A stretch of DNA of 64,000 bases, from the NCBI GenBank assembly GCA_028456385.1, contig JALNQF010000105.1, forward strand, positions 62,001 through 126,000, written 5' to 3'. Positions 59,398-64,000 of the stretch are shown in pieces. Position 1 is the first letter of the stretch. The number at the start of each line of letters is the position of its first letter. The position numbers and the translations under genes were made by a program. This DNA comes from Ophiosphaerella korrae (Eukaryota > Ascomycota > Dothideomycetes > Pleosporales > Phaeosphaeriaceae). The notes below the pieces were generated by a model. The model had not been told where the DNA came from and did not search any database. It saw only the letters and a list, made by a program, of their open reading frames with translations.

Positions 59398-59654
59398 GAA
59401 TGACGATGAGGAAGAGGAGAATGCTGCGACGGCGGCCAAGTCCGGGCGGCATCTGTAGCCGAGACGGCAAGTCGTGCCCAATCGTCCGATACATCGACAA
59501 GCCCCACTCTAGGGCACGCCTTGGGACGCTTTGTGTGGCCTTGAGTAACAACAACACACGGGCAGCTGAAAAGGCATCAAGGCTCTTTCTTGCCATGCTC
59601 AATTGACCTCGCCTCATCCACTGTTTCCATCTAACACCTCTCTGTGCGCACATC

Positions 59655-61182
59655 ATGGACGCGATAAGGCTCCAGACATACGCGCAGAAGCCCCGCGTGT
59701 TCATTCTCTCCGACATCTCTAATGAGCCAGACGATGCCGAGTCGTTGTGTCGTTACCTGCTGTATGCCAACCAGTTTGAAACCGAGGGCTTGGTCGCATG
59801 CACCAGCACGTGGATGAAGAATAGTGTCCACCCGGAGGACATGGAGAAGATAGTTGATGCGTATGCAGGCACTGTCGACAATTTGAACAAGCATGTGCAT
59901 CCAGATTGGCTGTATCCAAGTGCTGAGCATCTGCGAGGCTTGATCAGGAAAGGGGCTGAGGTATAGCGTTTCTACACATTTTGACATCATAAGTCGCTGA
60001 TAAGATCAGACGTACGGTATGACTGCTGTTGGCACTGATTTGCCGCTCTCACCAGGCGGGCAGCTTTTGTATCATCGTATCATCGCGCCGTCGATGCAGC
60101 CCCTTTGGATCCTCTGCTGGGGCGGCACAAACACACTCGCGCAAGCGCTGCTCAAAATCGACGACGAATACCCACCTGAAGATTCAAAGCGCCTTCTCTC
60201 GCGTCTCCGAGTCTACGCCATCTCTGACCAAGACGACACTGGTGCCTGGATCCGCAACAACTTCCCCGACATCTTCTACATCGCCTCCGTCCACGGCTGG
60301 AACCAATACGGCCTGGCAGCATGGACCGGCATCTCCGGCGAAAGGTACTATGGCTTCGACCAAGGCGGCCCGGATTTTACCAAGATGGAAAAATCCTGGA
60401 TTAAAGAAAATATCCAAATCGGCCCTCTAGGAAGCGCATACCCAGACTACCTCTACATCCCTGAAGGCGACACCCCAACCTTTCTCTACCTGATTCAAAA
60501 CGGGCTGGGCGTGCCTGAATGCCCAGACTACGGCTCGTGGGGCGGGCGCTACGCAAAGACTGATATCAGTGCAGCCGGCCTGGCCAGTAATCACTACAGC
60601 GACGCGGTCGACCGCGTGGCCGTTGGCGGACGCACTTTCACCTCTAATCATGCCACCATCTGGCGCTGGCGCGACGCCTTCCAAAACGACTTCGCCGCCC
60701 GGATTAAGTGGAGCATGGAGCCCGATGCGACGAAAGTGAACCACCACCCAGTCCTTATCGTCAATGGCGCAAAGGATATCACGCCCGTGCGTATTGATGC
60801 AGAGGCTGGATCGACCATCACACTTGACGCGACGGGTACATACCACCCGAATGGTGCCAATCTGTCCTTCTCATGGTGGCACTACCGCGAGCCGACGGCG
60901 ACGCAGTGGTGGGTCGATGCCGAAGTCGAGTTGCTGCAGATTGCGCCGCTCGACGCGACGGGGTGCAAGGTAGCTGTTACGCTACCACCGGCGGAAAAGG
61001 CTGGCGTAGAGTTTGCGAGCCGGAAGCCTGTGGAGAAGGGCCAGTTGTTACATTTGATTCTGGAAGTGAAGGATGATGGGGTGCCGAGCTTGACGAGTTA
61101 TCGGCGGGTGCTGATTCAGGTTATGAATAGGGAGTTGAAGGGTGGGGTGGAGGGGATTAGGGAAGAGGTGAAGAAGATGTGA
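59655..61182 (+). CDS. DUF1593 / Sde182-like nucleoside-hydrolase-like protein
   Basis: Exons 59655-59960 and 60010-61182 with a 49 bp intron encode 492 residues. The N-terminal part (KPRVFILSDISNEPDDAESLCRYL) carries the Asp-rich metal-binding pattern of the inosine/uridine nucleoside hydrolase fold as found in DUF1593. The C-terminal ~100 residues (about 370-470) form an Ig-like domain (AGSTITLDATGTYHPNG). This two-domain arrangement is that of proteins annotated as cellulose-binding Sde182-like; real activity is poorly established. No signal peptide is evident at the chosen ATG. The gene is intact, in line with and same strand as its neighbours. Confidence 0.85.
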
Positions 61183-61858
61183 GAAGATGAGGGGTGGGGA
61201 GGAACGAGGTGAAGGAATTTTAAAAGGGAGTTTGGGCATGCTTGGATAAACGGGATACACGCTGGCCGATGTGATAATTTGGAGCAAAATTTATAGTGAT
61301 GATATGCAATGAAATTAAGCAACGTTCAAGGGATCGTCGAGCGACCTGATTGGCTGTCTGCCATTTAAGCGGAAGCTTGTCTTCTGCAACATAGTCTTGG
61401 AAGATTTCTTACATCGCAGGGTTGCAAATAGTCAGTTATAAAGTAGTTAGATCTCACCTCAGACTTCGTCAATGAAGTTTTGGTGATGCAGTTGGTCAGC
61501 GATTCAAAAGCGGAGTCGGCAATTCCGACCAATCGCATTGCATTCCCCCCGAGGAAACAGACGCTAACTTGTAGTTAGGCCTCCACCTGCGTATCCCTCA
61601 CAAACCACGGTGATCGCGCTGGTTTCACAGCCACAAAACTTCGTCATCTCAGCCTCCACCTTCCATACGGTCTATGAGCGGTTTGTCATGGACTCGTGGC
61701 TCTATGATAATTTGAGCAGGATATGAAAGCCACAGCCGAGAGCCATTTGCCGTGACTCCGCGTACTACTTTTGGTTGCCTAAAGGCCCTTCCGATAAGGT
61801 CTACTCAGGAGTAGATCCAGCCAGCGGGATTATCCTACGCTGCCTCCAGAATCTCAAT
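61183..61858. other. Intergenic region upstream of the Zn2Cys6 gene
   Basis: No gene recognised. The frame at 61775-61858 continues into the Zn2Cys6 exon but without family similarity, so it is treated as leader. Confidence 0.45.
61511..61533. promoter_or_regulatory. CGG-N5-CCG inverted site next to a CCAAT box
   Basis: CGG at 61511, then CGGCAATTCCG at 61517-61527, directly followed by CCAAT at 61529-61533. The spacing fits a dimeric Zn2Cys6 binding site about 330 bp upstream of a Zn2Cys6 gene, which would allow autoregulation. Inference from pattern only. Confidence 0.35.
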
Positions 61859-64000
61859 ATGGTGTACCGTGGACGGCCTTCGACGGGGTGTAAGACGTGT
61901 CGCGAACGCAAGATCAAGGTCAGTAGGACGTCTCTCTTTATCTGTGGTTTGGCCGAGACTCATGCAGGGCGAGATGCTGCCATTTCCTAAATAGGGCAGC
62001 AGCGCGATGGCGATCTAATCCCGTGGTTTCACAAAAGCCACATTCTGCCGTATCTTGGCGGTAGTATGTTTTCACAAAATCAGGTGCTGATTGGGTTCAA
62101 CAGTGTGACGAACGACCAGGTGGATGTCTTAAGTGCGAGAAAAAGGGCTCCACATGTCCGGGCTATGATTGCACCGTGGACGCTTACTTCCACGACGAGA
62201 CAGCGAACGTGCTCGCCAAGGCAAAGAAATCGAAAGCGAAAGCGGTGGCCGCACGGGAAGCACGCGATGATGTGCCCAAGGGCACGAGTCGTAAGTTAGT
62301 ACACCTGCCGATCAACACTCAGGGGTCTCCAAGTATACTTATGTTTGCTCCACTTGTTGACCAAGGTATCAACTTCTTCATGAAGAATTATGCGGTGGGT
62401 GTAGATCAGCCGCCTGTCACGTCGAAAGATTATCATCGGCATTTGTCGACGAATGGCTTTCATCCGCTTGTTGCCACTGCGATGACTGCCCTTGGTATTG
62501 CCGGGGTTGCAAATATTCATATGGACACGGCGCTGAAACGTGAGGCTACAAGGTGGTATCTTAATTCTATCAAGATGGCAAATGCAGCATTGTGTTCGCC
62601 ACAGGATGTGCGCAATGATTCAACATTAGTTGCAGTAAACTTGTTGAGTATATTCGAAGCAACGTTGTAAGTTTAGCAAAGTTTGTATATCTCGATTAGT
62701 TTTCAAGTCACTGACTTTATGGTTTTAGTAACGATAAGTCCTTCTCGGGCTGGAGCAATCATGTTGAGGGAGCTTCATCATTAGTCAAGCTACGTGGTAG
62801 AGACCAGTTCTCTTCGCCAGCCGGCCGACGCCTTTACATGCATACAATGGGTCTCTTCACGATAAATTGTATGGGCAAGGGCGAGCCAATCCCTGATTAC
62901 TTTCGGGAACTTGACCGCGAAATATTGCAGCACCTGGACATTAATGACCCAAGGACATCATTCTACTTCCTCCAGCAAGAAACGAACGACTTACGTGCGT
63001 TGATGCTCAGTCAATCGCCTGTTGATTTTCGATACATAATCGAGAAGGCTCAGCAATTGGAGGCAGGCGCAGCAACCATATTCGAATGCCTAGAGGGTGA
63101 CTGGCAGTATGACGCTGTACCATGCTACGGCGAAGTCCCTGGGGTGTTTGGAGATTACTACCACGTTTACCCCACCCACACTACAGCCCAGACATGGAAC
63201 TGGGTACGCTACAACCGCATCTACCTCCATGACATCATCCGAAACTGCATCCTCGCCGGCCTCGCCACTGAACCACCCGTCCTCAACAGTCTCGAATACA
63301 TGCCCATGATGGCCGACAGCACACAAAAGCTCCTCCAACTCCAATCTGACATCATAGCAAGCATCCCCCAATTCCTCCACGACACCCCCAACATCGCGCC
63401 GCGCCACACCTCCCATACACCACCCTCCACACACAGCACACCAGCCAGCGAATCCAGCTGCTACCTCCTATCCCCCACACTAATAGCTGCCCTCAGCACC
63501 GCCCCCACAACCCCAAGCTCTCTGCCCACCACCCCAGCCCCCACTCTCCCCCGCACTGCCAAGTCCCTCACCGACAACTTCCGCGCCGACACAATGCCTG
63601 ACCCCCTGCACCTCCAGCAGCGCTCGCAAAATACGAACCGCCTGCCCATCGTGCGCGTCTCCGGCGGGTATTCGACGCTGTGGGCGCTATATGTCGCGGG
63701 CTCGATGCCCACGGCGTCGCACGCCAGCCAGGAGTTTGTGCTGGTTTGCCTGGACCGTGTGGAGCGCGAGTTTGGGATTAATCAGGCAAAAGTGTTTGCG
63801 AATGCGTTGAGGCTGAAGAGGGAGTTGGTTAGTAGGGGGAAGATGCCGTTTAGGGTTTGTCCACAGTATTTGCCGCCGGAGCCGGAGCCGGGCGATTTCT
63901 TGGCGAAGGTGGGGAGTGAGGTATGTTTTTCTTTTTTGACTGGGGAGTGATTTTGACTGACTCTTGATAGGTTGGGGGCGAGGGCGTGGATGCGTCGCAG
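61859..64000 (+). CDS. Zn(II)2Cys6 fungal transcription factor, 3' end beyond the window
   Basis: Exons 61859-61918, 62104-62666, 62729-63920 and 63971->64000, introns 185, 62 and 50 bp; about 615 residues so far. The DNA-binding cluster is at the very N-terminus: Cys 11, 14, 21, 28, 31 and 38 (CKTCRERKIKC then C-x6-C-x2-C-x6-C), split by intron 1 exactly before Cys21. A basic linker follows (KAKKSKAKAVAARE). The middle region (FNDKSFSGWSNHVEGA, then SLVKLRG) matches the fungal-specific transcription factor region of the Fungal_trans_2 type. A Ser/Thr/Pro-rich stretch lies at about 63390-63560. Target genes unknown; nuclear by family. The ATG at 61859 is chosen because the zinc cluster starts ten residues later, as usual. 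Confidence 0.88.

Larger units (their letters stand above)
58261..59654. other. Intergenic region with a direct repeat pair and a gene relic
   Basis: Contains two similar segments (58444-58637 and 59233-59397) on either side of a phosphotransferase-like relic (58671-59110). Other parts show nothing recognisable. Confidence 0.5.

Noticed and set aside
1..64000. CRISPR array, tRNA or rRNA genes
   Set aside because: No regularly spaced identical repeats, no tRNA cloverleaf or rRNA sequence recognised; the repeats present are transposon-derived.

Overview
The window looks like a chromosome segment of a filamentous ascomycete (Pezizomycotina; a Dothideomycete is my guess, not shown by the sequence). 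Evidence: most genes carry 48-62 bp GT..AG introns (a few 75-185 bp). Fungal-specific families are present: a highly reducing polyketide synthase, a HET-domain protein, NACHT-ankyrin remains, an NPP1-type protein and a Zn2Cys6 regulator. Gene-bearing DNA of balanced composition alternates with very AT-rich DNA in which CpA and TpG are almost absent and TpA is abundant. That is the mark of repeat-induced point mutation (RIP), and the AT-rich blocks are mutated transposons.

Layout. 1-2690: RIP block with a solo LTR. 2691-13480: an island of two genes, an HR-PKS (3470-10587, KS-AT-DH-ER-KR-ACP, no methyltransferase) and a secreted type-B carboxylesterase (11565-13375). 13480-34665: a 21 kb graveyard with a gypsy element A split by a 2.3 kb LTR element (TSD TATAA), a complete chromovirus B (24118-31212, 446 bp LTRs) and a copia pol end with its 3' LTR. 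34666-38095: HET-domain gene. 38096-43405: a complete RIP-mutated pogo/Fot1-like element, a long-inverted-repeat element derived from its 3' end, and a Tc1-like DD34E transposase. 43406-46900: relics of a second pogo transposase, a NACHT-associated repeat and a cytochrome P450, then an NmrA-like reductase gene on the minus strand. 47616-48577: a three-exon gene for a 255-residue protein with an Ala-rich N-terminus and a six-cysteine module. 48650-53262: RIP block with copia remains and three solo LTRs. 53264-64000: a 5'-truncated NACHT-ankyrin gene, a metallophosphoesterase, an NPP1-type necrosis/ethylene-inducing-like protein, an aminoglycoside-phosphotransferase-like relic between two direct repeats, a DUF1593/Sde182-type nucleoside-hydrolase-like protein, and a Zn2Cys6 transcription factor that runs off the right end.

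Functionally the PKS and esterase may form a minimal secondary-metabolite locus closed in by transposons. The P450 relic beside the NmrA-like reductase suggests a decayed metabolic locus. The HET gene and NACHT-ankyrin remains are typical of variable non-self-recognition loci. All transposon proteins I could read are broken by RIP-type transitions. Three TSD-flanked insertions (AATAA, TATAA, GAAGT) and two TA-flanked DNA elements could be delimited to the base.
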